This document shows positions 8,517 to 16,781 of a stretch of 64,000 nt of DNA, piece after piece. The DNA lies in contig JAKOPZ010000316.1 of the NCBI GenBank assembly GCA_029778615.1, positions 1 through 64,000 of the forward strand, in the 5' to 3' direction. Position numbers and translations under genes: made by a program. Within the stretch, counting starts at the first letter, position 1, and every line of letters starts with the position of its first letter. The notes below the pieces were generated by a model that saw only the letters and a list, made by a program, of their open reading frames with translations, had not been told where the DNA came from and did no database searches. Source of the DNA: Chloroflexota bacterium. Its GTDB lineage: Bacteria; Chloroflexota; Anaerolineae; UBA4142; SHND01.

Positions 8517-10366
8517 TCGTTATCTGTGATTTGTTGGACGAGCGGGAGCGCCAATGCAATTGCCGTGCCTGCCGCGTAACCGGGCACGGTGGTGCGCGCA
8601 GTCAATTCGATGGCGCGTTCGGGTTTGCGAAAACCGACGAGGAGCATTTCGCGCGCCAAGATGCTCGCGCCCACTGCAAGCGCCGCCGCGTTTTCCTTTT
8701 TGCGCGTGTGCAAGAATTTTGCCAATGCAATGCCTGCGGGCGCGAGCCATGCCCATTTGCGCGCGGGACGCGGACCGAGTTTCAATTTCAAATCGCCGAA
8801 GAGACGCGCGCTCGTAGAAAGGTGATGCGTGTGCCCCGAAGCGTGGTCGCGGTCGAATGGTTCCAACACGTCGCGGTTGCGCGTCGCAAGCCAACCGGCA
8901 ATACACGCGCCGAGCGCCAGTGTACGCACACGCGCGTCGCGCAGCCCGAACGCAATCCCAAGAAACGGCAGCCAAACATCAAGCCCATAGCCGCGATATT
9001 CTTCGACGCGCATTTGGTAATCCGCGCCGGTCGTCAATGCCCCGAGCGATGCGGCGGCAGCCACATCCACCATATCTGAAGCAGCAACCCCAAACCAATC
9101 ACCATTTGCTGCCAGACGCGTTGCCGCCAACGGCGCGGACACTGCCGTGGTCAGAGCCAAGATTTTGGTCAAGTACGAAGGCGCATACGCTTCTTCCAAC
9201 GCGTTGCGCGGTTTATCCAACCGCTGCATTGCGAACGGCGCCACGGCACCCGCGACAGTAATTGCCGAAGCAAACGGTTCGGGAACGCGCAAGGTTTCGT
9301 TCAACGCCAGCGCGGTCATTCCTGCACTCATCAAACCGGTCTGCGCGGTTTCTGTGGACGAAATTGTGAACGACTCCAAGCGCGTTGGTTCTGCACTCAC
9401 TTGAAAACCATCATGCTCGAGCGCTTTTACAATGTGCTCGATGTAATGCAAACATTCCAGCGGTTCGGCGGCGTGCACCACGCGGAAAAAATTGACGTAC
9501 ACCAAACGAATCCCGCGCTCGCGCACGAGCATCGCCCAGCGATGCGATGCGGAATGAAAATCTTCGGGAATCATCTGCGCGGACGTCATGCGGTCGGCGA
9601 GAATGACATGCGGCATCCGTGATTTGGCAATGAACCAATCGCCGCGTTGATGACGCGATTCGGCAAAGTAGGCGTACGTCAAATTATTTTGCGCGAGGGC
9701 GGCGACAGTTTCTTTTAAATACATCTCGTGTCCGAGAATCAAATCGCCGTCGAACGCGACAATGCCGTCGCCGTTTTGAGCCGCTTGCGCAAGTGTGCGT
9801 TCAATCAACGGGCGGTTTGCCCACGCGTAACTGATGGGACGCGGCACCACGCCCAAACCCGCCGCGTGAATTTCGTCCGCGCGCGCGCGTTCAAACCCCA
9901 AACCGATTTCACCAATTGTTTCCAAATCACCCGCGTACGCCAACGCGCGCGCATCATGTGGGTCGCGTTCGGCTTGGAGAAACGGCACGCGCGCTTGCAG
10001 TTCGCGCAGAATCGTTTCCACCAATGTCGGTTCCGCGCTCGCCAAATACACCCACTGCCCTACCGGCGGCACGCCCGTGCGCGGCGTGTGCGGCAGAATT
10101 GGCATGACGCGTCCGGCGTCAAGCAAACGCCGGATTGAGAGCTCGGGCAGCGAGATGTGCGTTGCGCCGTGTTCGCGCAACTGCTCATACAACTCGGCGC
10201 GTGAAGTGCCCGCGCGCAGCGCCGCCGCGCGCGCGTCGTCATAGTCCACGACAAGATGCACGCGCTTGTTTTCCTTTTCCCAACGCGTACGACGAACGAG
10301 AGTGCGCGTTGCGGCTTGCGCGCCTGCGGCGACCAGCGCCCAAGCCAAGAGACGACTCGGTTTCAT
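8513..10366 (-). CDS. DUF5693-like multi-pass membrane protein
   Basis: 617 residues. A short N-terminal hydrophobic segment (LLAWALVAAGAQAA) is followed by a soluble domain of about 300 residues (NKRVHLVVDYDDARAAALRAG, then a LREHGATHISLPELSI stretch) and a C-terminal half rich in hydrophobic segments (about 340-610). The arrangement and the 'Arg-Val-x-Leu-Val-Val-Asp' opening resemble the DUF5693 family as I remember it, whose function is not established. No transporter motif is seen. It lies 4 nt from the nucleotidyltransferase and overlaps the SUMF1-like gene. As the only large membrane protein in a RiPP-like locus without an ABC exporter, it might help export or envelope attachment; this is inference only. 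Confidence 0.55.
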   Translation of the reverse strand: MKPSRLLAWALVAAGAQAATRTLVRRTRWEKENKRVHLVVDYDDARAAALRAGTSRAELYEQLREHGATHISLPELSIRRLLDAGRVMPILPHTPRTGVPPVGQWVYLASAEPTLVETILRELQARVPFLQAERDPHDARALAYAGDLETIGEIGLGFERARADEIHAAGLGVVPRPISYAWANRPLIERTLAQAAQNGDGIVAFDGDLILGHEMYLKETVAALAQNNLTYAYFAESRHQRGDWFIAKSRMPHVILADRMTSAQMIPEDFHSASHRWAMLVRERGIRLVYVNFFRVVHAAEPLECLHYIEHIVKALEHDGFQVSAEPTRLESFTISSTETAQTGLMSAGMTALALNETLRVPEPFASAITVAGAVAPFAMQRLDKPRNALEEAYAPSYLTKILALTTAVSAPLAATRLAANGDWFGVAASDMVDVAAAASLGALTTGADYQMRVEEYRGYGLDVWLPFLGIAFGLRDARVRTLALGACIAGWLATRNRDVLEPFDRDHASGHTHHLSTSARLFGDLKLKLGPRPARKWAWLAPAGIALAKFLHTRKKENAAALAVGASILAREMLLVGFRKPERAIELTARTTVPGYAAGTAIALALPLVQQITDNE

Positions 10367-10370
10367 GAAT

Positions 10371-11570
10371 TCAATGTGAATGAGAACCTGCGGAGGATTT
10401 TTTCGGCTGAAGACGAAGCAAAGCGGCGCGGGTGCGCTGCATAATCAATTCGCCCGTGTCCGTGTTCAAAATGTCGAGCATCGTCCGCCATACGCGCCAC
10501 TGCTCCAGCGGCGAAGATGCCCAGCGCGCGACCTCAACGCGGTCTTGCCAACCGCGTTGGACGCGCTGCCCAAAAGTGGATACGGGTGCGCGTTGACTGC
10601 GCGCGACGATGTGCGCGAGCGACAAGGTTCGCACATAGCGGCGCACGCGCGCCGAGCACGCGCCGTCGAGTTTTTCCAAAACAAAAAAAGGAATCGGCGC
10701 GTCCAGCGTTTTTTGCGCCAGCGCCAGCGCGGCATAGACATACGGCGCGGTGTGCTGCGCGTTAGCGCGCGCAACGACAACGTTCCAATCAATTTCTGAA
10801 TCCAAACGTGAGGTCACAAACACCAAGTCCAATAGTTGCACCATCGAAGGATAACCCATGATGAGATGAAAGGTGAGATGCACCGCGAGATGCAAAACGA
10901 GGTCATCCGCGCACAACGCGCGCGCAGAGTGCGAATGCACTTGGAAGGGAATGCTGCGCGCCCAGACGCCCGGTGTTATATCCGCGCGCAGTCCGTACCA
11001 CGACTCTTCCAGCAACGTGTGCGGCTCAATCGTGCGACCCACAGCCGAGCTGAGATACGGATTCGGCGTTGCGTCATCGGCGCGCGGGGGGCGGAAGGTT
11101 GAAGTGTGTTTGGTGACGCCCGCGCCGCGTGTGGACGATTTATAGCTGCCGACATAACCCAACGCGGTGAGCGCGTTTTCCGTCGCGGTGAGGTCGTCCG
11201 GTTGAACGAGAATATCAATGTCGTTCATTTGCCGCAGGTGAGGTTCGGGATAAACGCTTGCGGCAAGATAACTGCCTTTGAGCAAGAGGGGGTGGATGCG
11301 GCGCGCGGCGAGAGCAGAGAGAATGGTTTCGAGTTGAGCGTCGAGGGCAGCGCGTTGCTGCCGAGCCGTTTCGCGTGCGGCGGCAAGCTTTGCCATGGCG
11401 CGCGGTTCGAGTGAGAGATTCCATTCCCCCAATCGCCAATGGAGCAGCGGCGCGAGTCCGAGCACAATTGCAGAAATGGCAAGCGCATCCTGGTCAATAG
11501 ACCCCAGCTGCGCTTGCCATTCCGTTCGCGTTTGGGTTGATTGAAACGCGCTCGCTAAAAGTTCAAACAC
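10371..11570 (-). CDS. Nucleotidyltransferase-fold protein (NTP_transf_5 type)
   Basis: 399-residue member of the uncharacterised nucleotidyltransferase family often found in lasso and HPr-rel-A gene clusters. The signature LLLKGSYLAASVYPEPHLR is followed by QMNDIDILV, with the two Asp residues expected of the minimal nucleotidyltransferase fold. The C-terminal half is helical with no known motif. The start is GTG at 11570. No good ribosome site is visible, because a MITE-like element ends only 25 nt upstream. It is the first enzyme gene after the leader-peptide gene, on the same strand. Family members probably transfer a nucleotide to a peptide, sugar or protein. The exact reaction is unknown. 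Confidence 0.8.
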   Translation of the reverse strand: MFELLASAFQSTQTRTEWQAQLGSIDQDALAISAIVLGLAPLLHWRLGEWNLSLEPRAMAKLAAARETARQQRAALDAQLETILSALAARRIHPLLLKGSYLAASVYPEPHLRQMNDIDILVQPDDLTATENALTALGYVGSYKSSTRGAGVTKHTSTFRPPRADDATPNPYLSSAVGRTIEPHTLLEESWYGLRADITPGVWARSIPFQVHSHSARALCADDLVLHLAVHLTFHLIMGYPSMVQLLDLVFVTSRLDSEIDWNVVVARANAQHTAPYVYAALALAQKTLDAPIPFFVLEKLDGACSARVRRYVRTLSLAHIVARSQRAPVSTFGQRVQRGWQDRVEVARWASSPLEQWRVWRTMLDILNTDTGELIMQRTRAALLRLQPKKSSAGSHSH

Positions 11571-11594
11571 ATGAAACCGATTGGCGCAAGTGAC

Positions 11595-11699
11595 CTAGTG
11601 CAGCATTAAACAAGCTCTTTTGCGCAAGTGCAAGAACTCGTTTAGAAATCGGTCTTGCCTCAACGCGCACTCACAACAAGTTGGTTAATGATGCACTAG
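11595..11699. mobile_element. MITE-like element, copy 1 (105 bp)
   Basis: Non-coding element, about 90% identical to 21996-22101. The ends are inverted: CTAGTGCAGCATTAA at the left, and the right end read on the other strand is CTAGTGCATCATTAACC. A second internal inverted repeat (GCAAGA...TCTTGC) would let the single strand fold into a cruciform or hairpin. There is no open frame. CTAG stands at both tips and may be target or terminus. It sits just upstream of the nucleotidyltransferase GTG, directly after the right arm of the 22-bp inverted repeat. Confidence 0.7.
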
Positions 11700-11702
11700 A
11701 AA

Positions 11703-11724
11703 TTATCCCGAGGAGGCGCGCTAT
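11703..11724. repeat. 22-bp inverted repeat, right arm (relative to the transcript)
   Basis: Perfect reverse complement of 12047-12068 (core CCCGAGGAGGCGCGC). The two arms enclose 322 bp holding the leader-peptide gene. It abuts the MITE-like element (3 bp gap). Confidence 0.85.
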
Positions 11725-11730
11725 TCAAGA

Positions 11731-11758
11731 AAAGAGCCGGAGCATGTTCCTGCTCTTT
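11731..11758 (-). terminator. Possible weak terminator or processing hairpin after the leader-peptide gene
   Basis: On the minus strand AAAGAGC and GCTCTTT form a 7-bp outer stem with an inner GGA/TCC pairing around ACATGC, followed by TTCTTG. The T-run is short, so termination may be partial. That would fit high precursor and lower enzyme expression. Low confidence. Confidence 0.35.
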
Positions 11759-11928
11759 CAAACCGGTCTGATTTACAAAATCCTGAAAACATCTTGCGGG
11801 ACGTACAGTTTGGTTGGACAACCGGAAAAGTGAGCGATTCTGCGCGAGTGGTGCTTGCGGCTGCGCGGGCTGCCCGGCGCGCAGCAACAGAGCGTGTATC
11901 GAGGTAAGGCAAAATCGCGAATCAGCGC

Positions 11929-12000
11929 CTAGTGGCTGCTGAAGGTGACCTGTTTGAGCGTCGCGTGTTTTTTCAGCGCGGGCTTTGTGTATGTTTTCAC
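11929..12000 (-). CDS. Lasso-type leader peptide, 23 residues, apparently lacking a core
   Basis: GTG start with AGGAGG 5 nt upstream, the best ribosome site in the region. The peptide begins MKTYTKPALKKH and ends LKQVTFSSH. It fits the leader pattern recognised by B1/PqqD proteins: Tyr4-x-x-Pro7-x-Leu9, with Thr19 at the usual -2 position before a cleavage site. After Thr-Phe only Ser-Ser-His remain before TAG. Either the gene is truncated, the stop is read through (an Asp would be at core position 9), or a short peptide really is the substrate; Ser is what lasso kinases phosphorylate. A consensus promoter lies about 100 nt upstream. It is too short for ordinary gene finders. The frame after the stop is open for about 47 codons but rich in Arg and Cys. 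Confidence 0.65.
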   Translation of the reverse strand: MKTYTKPALKKHATLKQVTFSSH

Positions 12001-12024
12001 TTGGTCCTCCTGATGGGATGCTGG

Positions 12025-12048
12025 CTAGCCAGTGCGACCGGTGTTCAT
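12025..12048 (-). CDS. Possible 7-codon upstream ORF (M-N-T-G-R-T-G)
   Basis: ATG at 12048, preceded by AGGAGG with a 6-nt spacer and ending TAG at 12025, between the promoter and the leader-peptide gene. The ribosome site lies inside the 22-bp inverted repeat, so pairing of the two arms in one transcript would hide it. It may be chance; an attenuation role is only a suggestion. The palindrome CTGGCTAGCCAG (12021-12032) overlaps its end. Confidence 0.3.
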   Translation of the reverse strand: MNTGRTG

Positions 12049-12068
12049 AGCGCGCCTCCTCGGGATAA
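12047..12068. repeat. 22-bp inverted repeat, left arm (relative to the transcript)
   Basis: Perfect reverse complement of 11703-11724. It is in the presumed 5' untranslated region of the leader-peptide transcript, about 35 nt after the expected start site. Confidence 0.85.
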
Positions 12069-12105
12069 CATTGCCGGAACACACGGTAAAGAATGAGTGC
12101 GGGCG

Positions 12106-12134
12106 AGTATACCATCCAGCAAACGGACTGTCAA
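12106..12134 (-). promoter_or_regulatory. Consensus sigma-70 promoter of the leader-peptide transcript
   Basis: TTGACA (12134-12129), 17-bp spacer, TATACT (12111-12106) on the minus strand: 11 of 12 consensus bases with ideal spacing. Transcription should start near 12099, giving an untranslated leader of about 100 nt containing the upstream ORF and one arm of the inverted repeat. It is the strongest promoter match I found in the window. Confidence 0.75.
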
Positions 12135-12202
12135 TCAATTTTGTAGGAAATGACCGCGCGTGTGCGCGCTGGATTCAAAGAATATACGTATACGATGTGA
12201 AC

Positions 12203-13015
12203 TCAGATTTCGCGCATCGCATCATTCGGCGCGTCTTGCAAATCAAAACGCGCGACCAGCGGAAAATGGTCTGACGCGCGCACGGCAGGCGCTGCTGTTA
12301 CGCATTCGCAAAAACGCAAGCGCGCCGCGAAAGACGGGTCGGCAAAAATATAGTCGAGCCGCGCGCTTGCGTGTGTGGTCATCCATGTCATCCCGGATTC
12401 GTTCGGATGCAGTGCGCGAAACGCGTCCGTGTACCGGGCGCGCACAAGCGGAGTGAGCGCAAAGTGAAATGTGTGATTGAACTGTAAACGCAAGCGCCGG
12501 TGAATACGCGGAGGAAAAATCGAGAGGTCGGCGCGCTCACCGCGCAGGACGGCATTGAAATCACCCATAACAAGGTGCGGCGTGCTGCGGTTGCGCTTTA
12601 TCACCTGCAAAATTGCCGATACCGTGCGCCACCGCGCGAGTTCGTACTGCAGCAGCATAAAGTACGGCAAGAGATGAACGCCATAAATGCGTACTGTCTG
12701 TTTGCCAATCTGCAATTCCGCTTCGAGCAGGGCTTGGGTTATGGGACGCCGATTGTAGATTCGCCAATTTAGAATCGGCAGACGCGACAAAAGCGCGATA
12801 TGTTTGGTGCCGCTGCCGTGCGCCCAAATGGACTGCATTCCAAGTTCACGCGCCAATTGGTCAAGCGTCGCCGGATGGTCCGCTTCGTTGAGGAGAACGA
12901 CATCCGCGCCGGTCATCGCAATCACCTCGCGGATGAGTTCGACGCGCTCGCTGCCGCCATCGCAAATGTTGTACGTGAGAACGGTAAAGAGGTTGTGCGT
13001 GGTCAATACGTCCAA
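12203..13015 (-). CDS. Endonuclease/exonuclease/phosphatase (EEP) family protein
   Basis: 270-residue metal-dependent phosphodiesterase fold. Motifs in order: LTYNICDGG (the Asn that binds metal), LLNEAD (catalytic Glu), YGVHLLP, MGDFNAV (Asp and Asn) and the terminal ASDHFPLVARF (Asp-His). There is no signal peptide. The family includes DNA repair nucleases, sphingomyelinase-like enzymes and phosphatases; the substrate cannot be assigned. The start is probably TTG at 13015, 13 nt after the stop of the M20 peptidase gene, so it ends the sucC-M20-EEP operon. The 187-bp gap between its stop and the RiPP promoter holds only that promoter. Confidence 0.82.
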   Translation of the reverse strand: MDVLTTHNLFTVLTYNICDGGSERVELIREVIAMTGADVVLLNEADHPATLDQLARELGMQSIWAHGSGTKHIALLSRLPILNWRIYNRRPITQALLEAELQIGKQTVRIYGVHLLPYFMLLQYELARWRTVSAILQVIKRNRSTPHLVMGDFNAVLRGERADLSIFPPRIHRRLRLQFNHTFHFALTPLVRARYTDAFRALHPNESGMTWMTTHASARLDYIFADPSFAARLRFCECVTAAPAVRASDHFPLVARFDLQDAPNDAMREI

Positions 13016-13028
13016 CTATAAAATCGCG

Positions 13029-14360
13029 TCAGACGCGCTGCGCGAAATCGCTCACCACTTGATACAACACGCGCGCGCCCATCCCCACGTTCGCAACCGA
13101 AACGCGTTCGTCGTCTGCGTGCACGCGTTCCATTTCGCTCGCGTTATCAAACATGGGACAAAAGCCATAGACTTTGGTGCCGAGTTTGGTGACATGGCGC
13201 GCGTCTGTCGCGCCGACAACCAAATCGGGCAGCACAATCGCGTCGCGGTCATATTGCTGGAGCGCGTGAACCATCGCATCATAGAGCGGCGATTGCGGGT
13301 CCGCTTCAATGCCGGTCATGGTGGGTTGATGAAATTCGATTTCGTACGAATCATCGAGCACGCTCCGCAGCTCGCGCAAAAAAGTTTCGGGCGTTTCGCC
13401 GGGGATGAGCCGCGCGTCCACTTGCGCTTCGGCAACAGAGGGAATGACGTTGATTTTGGAACCCGCGTTCAATTTCGTCGGCGTCGCGGTATTGTGCAGC
13501 ATGGCGTACAACATGCCGCGCATGCCTTCATCCAATGGTAAATTGTCAAAAGCACGCGTGTTGTTTTTATTATCCAACACCGCGCGAATGGCGCTGCCTG
13601 CGCTGCTGCCAACCGCTTTGGACAATCCTTGCACATAGTTGCGTGTGGTGTTTGTGATGTGCATGGGGAAAACAGCGTTCCCCAAAATGTCCAAGCCGCG
13701 CGCGAGTTTCAACACGGCGTTCTCGCGCTGCGGCACCGATGCGTGCCCCGGTCTGCCATGTGCGCGCATGGTAAACCGCGCCGTGCCCTTTTCGCCAGTT
13801 TGAATGCCGTAGATGTGTTTGCCCAAAATCGTACTGCCAAAACCGCCGCCTTCGTTGATAGCATATTCCGCGCGAATCAAATCGGGATGATGCTCGACCA
13901 TCCATTTCGCGCCGAGATGCCCGCCGGCTTCTTCGTCCGCGTTCGCCATGAAAATGACATCGCGCGCGAGCGGAACATGGTTGCGCTTGAGCCACACCAA
14001 AACGGCGAGTTCCATTGCCGCGAGTTCTTTGGTGTCCAACGCGCCGCGTCCGTACACAAAACCGTTTTCAATTTCCCCACCGAACGGGTCGTGCGTCCAA
14101 CGTTTTGGCTCCACCGTTACTACGTCAACATGCACCATCAGCAAGAGCGGTGCGGCGCGTCCATCGCCTTTGAGACGCGCGACCAAATTGCCGCGCGAGG
14201 GTGCGGGTTGCAAAATGGTGGATTCAATTTGATTCTGCGCGAGAATTTTGGCGAGGTACTCGCACGCGATGATTTCGTTGCCGGGAGGATTGACGGTGTT
14301 GAGGCGGAGCAGTTCCTGCAAATACCCTACTGCTTCATCGCGGAGGGTGTCCCAGTCCAT
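13029..14360 (-). CDS. M20-family metallopeptidase / amidohydrolase
   Basis: 443 residues. Two-zinc peptidase: LMVHVDVV holds the metal His/Asp, YGRGALDTK the bridging Asp, ANADEEAGG the catalytic and metal Glu, ATDARH another Asp, and HADDER near the C-terminus the last metal His. The lid (dimerisation) domain lies at about 190-320. Members cleave dipeptides or N-acyl amino acids, or act in Arg/Lys biosynthesis (DapE/ArgE). There is no DapE-specific context, so a carboxypeptidase-like role is only likely. The ATG overlaps the sucC stop by one base (TGATG), indicating coupled expression. The gene is intact. Confidence 0.88.
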   Translation of the reverse strand: MDWDTLRDEAVGYLQELLRLNTVNPPGNEIIACEYLAKILAQNQIESTILQPAPSRGNLVARLKGDGRAAPLLLMVHVDVVTVEPKRWTHDPFGGEIENGFVYGRGALDTKELAAMELAVLVWLKRNHVPLARDVIFMANADEEAGGHLGAKWMVEHHPDLIRAEYAINEGGGFGSTILGKHIYGIQTGEKGTARFTMRAHGRPGHASVPQRENAVLKLARGLDILGNAVFPMHITNTTRNYVQGLSKAVGSSAGSAIRAVLDNKNNTRAFDNLPLDEGMRGMLYAMLHNTATPTKLNAGSKINVIPSVAEAQVDARLIPGETPETFLRELRSVLDDSYEIEFHQPTMTGIEADPQSPLYDAMVHALQQYDRDAIVLPDLVVGATDARHVTKLGTKVYGFCPMFDNASEMERVHADDERVSVANVGMGARVLYQVVSDFAQRV

Positions 14361-15499
14361 CAGTTTGAACCTTTCGCAATTTCAACTGCCATGCGTGCGC
14401 CCTCTTCCAGCGACGACGCGGTCTGCATGTTGGCGTTCGCAAGAATTTTGCGTCCTTCTTCGGCATTGGTGCCGACGATGCGCGCGACCATTGGCACATC
14501 CGTTTTCACTTGGTTCAACGCTTCCACAATGCCGCGCGCCACTTCATCGCCGCGCGTGATGCCGCCAAAAATATTCAACAGCACCGCTTTAACATTCGTG
14601 TCGGCGAGAATGAGACGCAGCGCTGCCGCGACTTTGTCCGCCTTGGCGCCGCCGCCAATATCGAGAAAATTCGCGGGTTCGCCGCCGTAAAATTTAATAA
14701 CATCCATCGTCGCCATCGCCAGACCTGCGCCGTTGACCATGCAGCCGATGTTGCCGTCTAACTTGACAAAGGAAAGTCCGGCGCGGCGCGCTTCGCGTTC
14801 CGCATCCTGTTCTTCGTCGGGGTCGCGCAGCATTTCCAAATCGTGATGCCGGTCCAACGCGCTGTCGTCCAAAACCAATTTGCCGTCGGCGGCGACGAGC
14901 GAATCTTCGGCGGTAATGAACAGCGGATTGATTTCGACGAGTGAGGCGTCCGTATCGGCAAACACGCGCGCCAATGCCATCGCAATCTTTGCAAATTCGG
15001 GGACCAGTTTTTTATCGAGCCCGATGCGGTAGCCGAGCGCGCGCGCTTGATACGCTTGCAAACCGAGAACGGGGTCAATCGTTTCGCGTTTGATTTTTTC
15101 GGGCGAGACGCGCGCCACCTCTTCAATTTCCATGCCGCCCGCAGATGATGCCATCATCACGGGCGCGCCCTGCGCGCGGTCCACCACAATGCCCAAATAG
15201 ATTTCTGCCTTGTTTGGCACTGCCGGGTCAATCAACACTTTTCGTACGGGCAATCCTTTGATGGTCATGCCCAAAATATTTTCCGCGTGTTGTTCGGTTT
15301 CATCCGGCGTCTTGGCGAGCTTGACCCCGCCCGCCTTGCCGCGTCCGCCAACCAACACCTGCGCCTTGACGACGACGGGCTTGCCAATTTCTTTGGCGAT
15401 TTCGCGCGCCGATTCCGCATCGTACGCCACTTTGCCTTTCGGCGTTGGGATGCCATAGCGCGCAAAGATTTCTTTGGATTGATGTTCGTGTAATTTCAC
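14360..15499 (-). CDS. sucC: Succinyl-CoA ligase (ADP-forming) subunit beta
   Basis: ATP-grasp subunit that, with SucD, converts succinyl-CoA, ADP and phosphate to succinate, CoA and ATP in the TCA cycle. It begins [41 protein letters not shown] is the ATP-grasp glycine-rich stretch, and [11 protein letters not shown] and [15 protein letters not shown] are CoA-ligase hallmarks. I chose GTG at 15499 (379 residues, family length), with GGAG 8 nt upstream; the frame back to 15514 adds only MWSTA. No sucD is seen next to it; an M20 gene follows instead, which is unusual. It is divergent from citrate synthase. Confidence 0.92.
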   Translation of the reverse strand: MKLHEHQSKEIFARYGIPTPKGKVAYDAESAREIAKEIGKPVVVKAQVLVGGRGKAGGVKLAKTPDETEQHAENILGMTIKGLPVRKVLIDPAVPNKAEIYLGIVVDRAQGAPVMMASSAGGMEIEEVARVSPEKIKRETIDPVLGLQAYQARALGYRIGLDKKLVPEFAKIAMALARVFADTDASLVEINPLFITAEDSLVAADGKLVLDDSALDRHHDLEMLRDPDEEQDAEREARRAGLSFVKLDGNIGCMVNGAGLAMATMDVIKFYGGEPANFLDIGGGAKADKVAAALRLILADTNVKAVLLNIFGGITRGDEVARGIVEALNQVKTDVPMVARIVGTNAEEGRKILANANMQTASSLEEGARMAVEIAKGSN

Positions 15500-15532
15500 A
15501 GCTGTGCTCCACAAAAAAATAATTTCGGCAAG

Positions 15533-15561
15533 ATTATACCCGACCTGTCAGAGGGGCACAA
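15533..15561 (-). promoter_or_regulatory. Promoter of the sucC operon
   Basis: TTGTGC (15561-15556), 17-bp spacer, perfect TATAAT (15538-15533) on the minus strand, about 30 nt before the GTG. For the divergent citrate synthase a weaker TAAAAT (15574-15579) is visible without a good -35 box. Confidence 0.6.
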
Positions 15562-15680
15562 GGTCGTTTGTGTTAAAATCAATCACAATCGACGCGCTCC
15601 GGTGCAACGCACCCGCGCACCAAGCGCAAGTCTGGTGTGACAAATTTGCAAGCTGTCATACATTTTCCAGAGAGGACACC

Positions 15681-16781
15681 ATGGTCACAAAGGGTTTGCA
15701 AAATATCGTCATTGGCACGACGAATTTGAGTTTGGTCGAAGGCGAAAAAGGACAGCTCGTTTTTCGCGGCTATGAAATTCAAGACCTCGCTCGACACGCA
15801 ACGTTTGAACAAGTCGCGTATCTACTTTGGCACGGCAAACAACCGTCGGACGCGGAAACGCGCGCTTTGCGCCAAGATATGGCACGCCACCGCGCGTTGC
15901 CCGCTGATGCGTTGAATGTTTTGCGCGCGCTCCCCGCGAACACCGAACCGATGGACGCACTGCGTACCGGCGTTTCCGCCATCGGCGCGGCAACGCCCGG
16001 CACAAACATTGATTTGGAACACGCGCTCGCGCTCACCGCACAAGTCGCCACGGTGATTGCGGCGTTTCATCGCCTGCGGCAAAATTTGGAACTTGTTCCG
16101 CCGCGCGCCGACCTCGACCATGGCAGTAATTATTTGTTCATGATTTCGGGCAAAGAGCCGACGGCAGCACAACGCAAAATGATTAACGCGTATCTCGTCC
16201 TGCTCGCCGACCACGGGATGAACGCCTCCACCTTTACGGCACGCGTGATTACTTCGACAGGGAGCGATTTGTATTCGGCAATTACCGGCGCGGTGGGCGC
16301 GCTAAAAGGTCCGCTGCACGGCGGCGCGCCGAGCAAAGTCTTGGACATGCTCGACGCAATCGGCACGCCGGAAAACGCGGAAACGTGGATTCGCAGCGCG
16401 CTCGCGCGCAAAGAACGCTTGATGGGCTTTGGGCATCGCGTGTACAAAACGACTGACCCGCGCGCGGAAATTTTGCGCGAGATTGCGCGCGAGTACAGTG
16501 ACCCCGCCATTTTCCGCCTCGCGCAAACGGTCGAAGACACGGGGCTGGAACTTTTGCATCAAGCAAAACCCGACCAACGTTTGTACACCAACGTAGAATT
16601 TTATTCGGCGGCGGTGATGCACGCGGTGGGCTTGCCGCGCGATTTGTTTACGGCGACGTTCGCGGCGAGTCGCACGGCAGGTTGGAGCGCGCACGTATTG
16701 GAGCAGGCGGCAGACAATCGCCTGATTCGCCCCGATGTCGAATATGTGGGACCGATGGGTTTGACGTGGAACGCGGCTTGA
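15681..16781 (+). CDS. Citrate synthase (citrate/2-methylcitrate synthase type)
   Basis: 366 residues, the size of bacterial type-I/dimeric citrate synthases. It catalyses oxaloacetate plus acetyl-CoA to citrate. Visible: PLHGGAPSKVLDML (first active-site His), MGFGHRVYKTTDPRAEIL (second active-site His with RVY) and NVEFYSAAV, where the usual catalytic Asp is Glu, a conservative change that I believe occurs in some bacterial groups. The C-terminal RTAGWSAHVLEQ is the CoA/citrate Arg region. The ATG at 15681 is preceded by GAGAGGA; upstream codons in frame are junk-like. Next to sucC, it forms a small TCA-cycle island. Confidence 0.9.
   Translation: MVTKGLQNIVIGTTNLSLVEGEKGQLVFRGYEIQDLARHATFEQVAYLLWHGKQPSDAETRALRQDMARHRALPADALNVLRALPANTEPMDALRTGVSAIGAATPGTNIDLEHALALTAQVATVIAAFHRLRQNLELVPPRADLDHGSNYLFMISGKEPTAAQRKMINAYLVLLADHGMNASTFTARVITSTGSDLYSAITGAVGALKGPLHGGAPSKVLDMLDAIGTPENAETWIRSALARKERLMGFGHRVYKTTDPRAEILREIAREYSDPAIFRLAQTVEDTGLELLHQAKPDQRLYTNVEFYSAAVMHAVGLPRDLFTATFAASRTAGWSAHVLEQAADNRLIRPDVEYVGPMGLTWNAA

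Noticed and set aside
11725-11860. Plus-strand reading frame after the right inverted-repeat arm (IQEKSRSMFLLF...)
   Set aside because: It has AGGAGG upstream but only an ATT or distant ATG start, and the sequence matches nothing I know.
11721-11912. 63-codon TTG-started ORF after the peptide stop
   Set aside because: Third reading frame of the same segment, biased in Arg and Ala, without ribosome site. It may be a relic but cannot be supported as a gene.
11696-12115. 139-codon minus-strand ORF across the peptide gene
   Set aside because: It reads through both inverted-repeat arms in another frame from the peptide gene, has no ribosome site and no recognisable domain. The peptide frame with AGGAGG is better supported.
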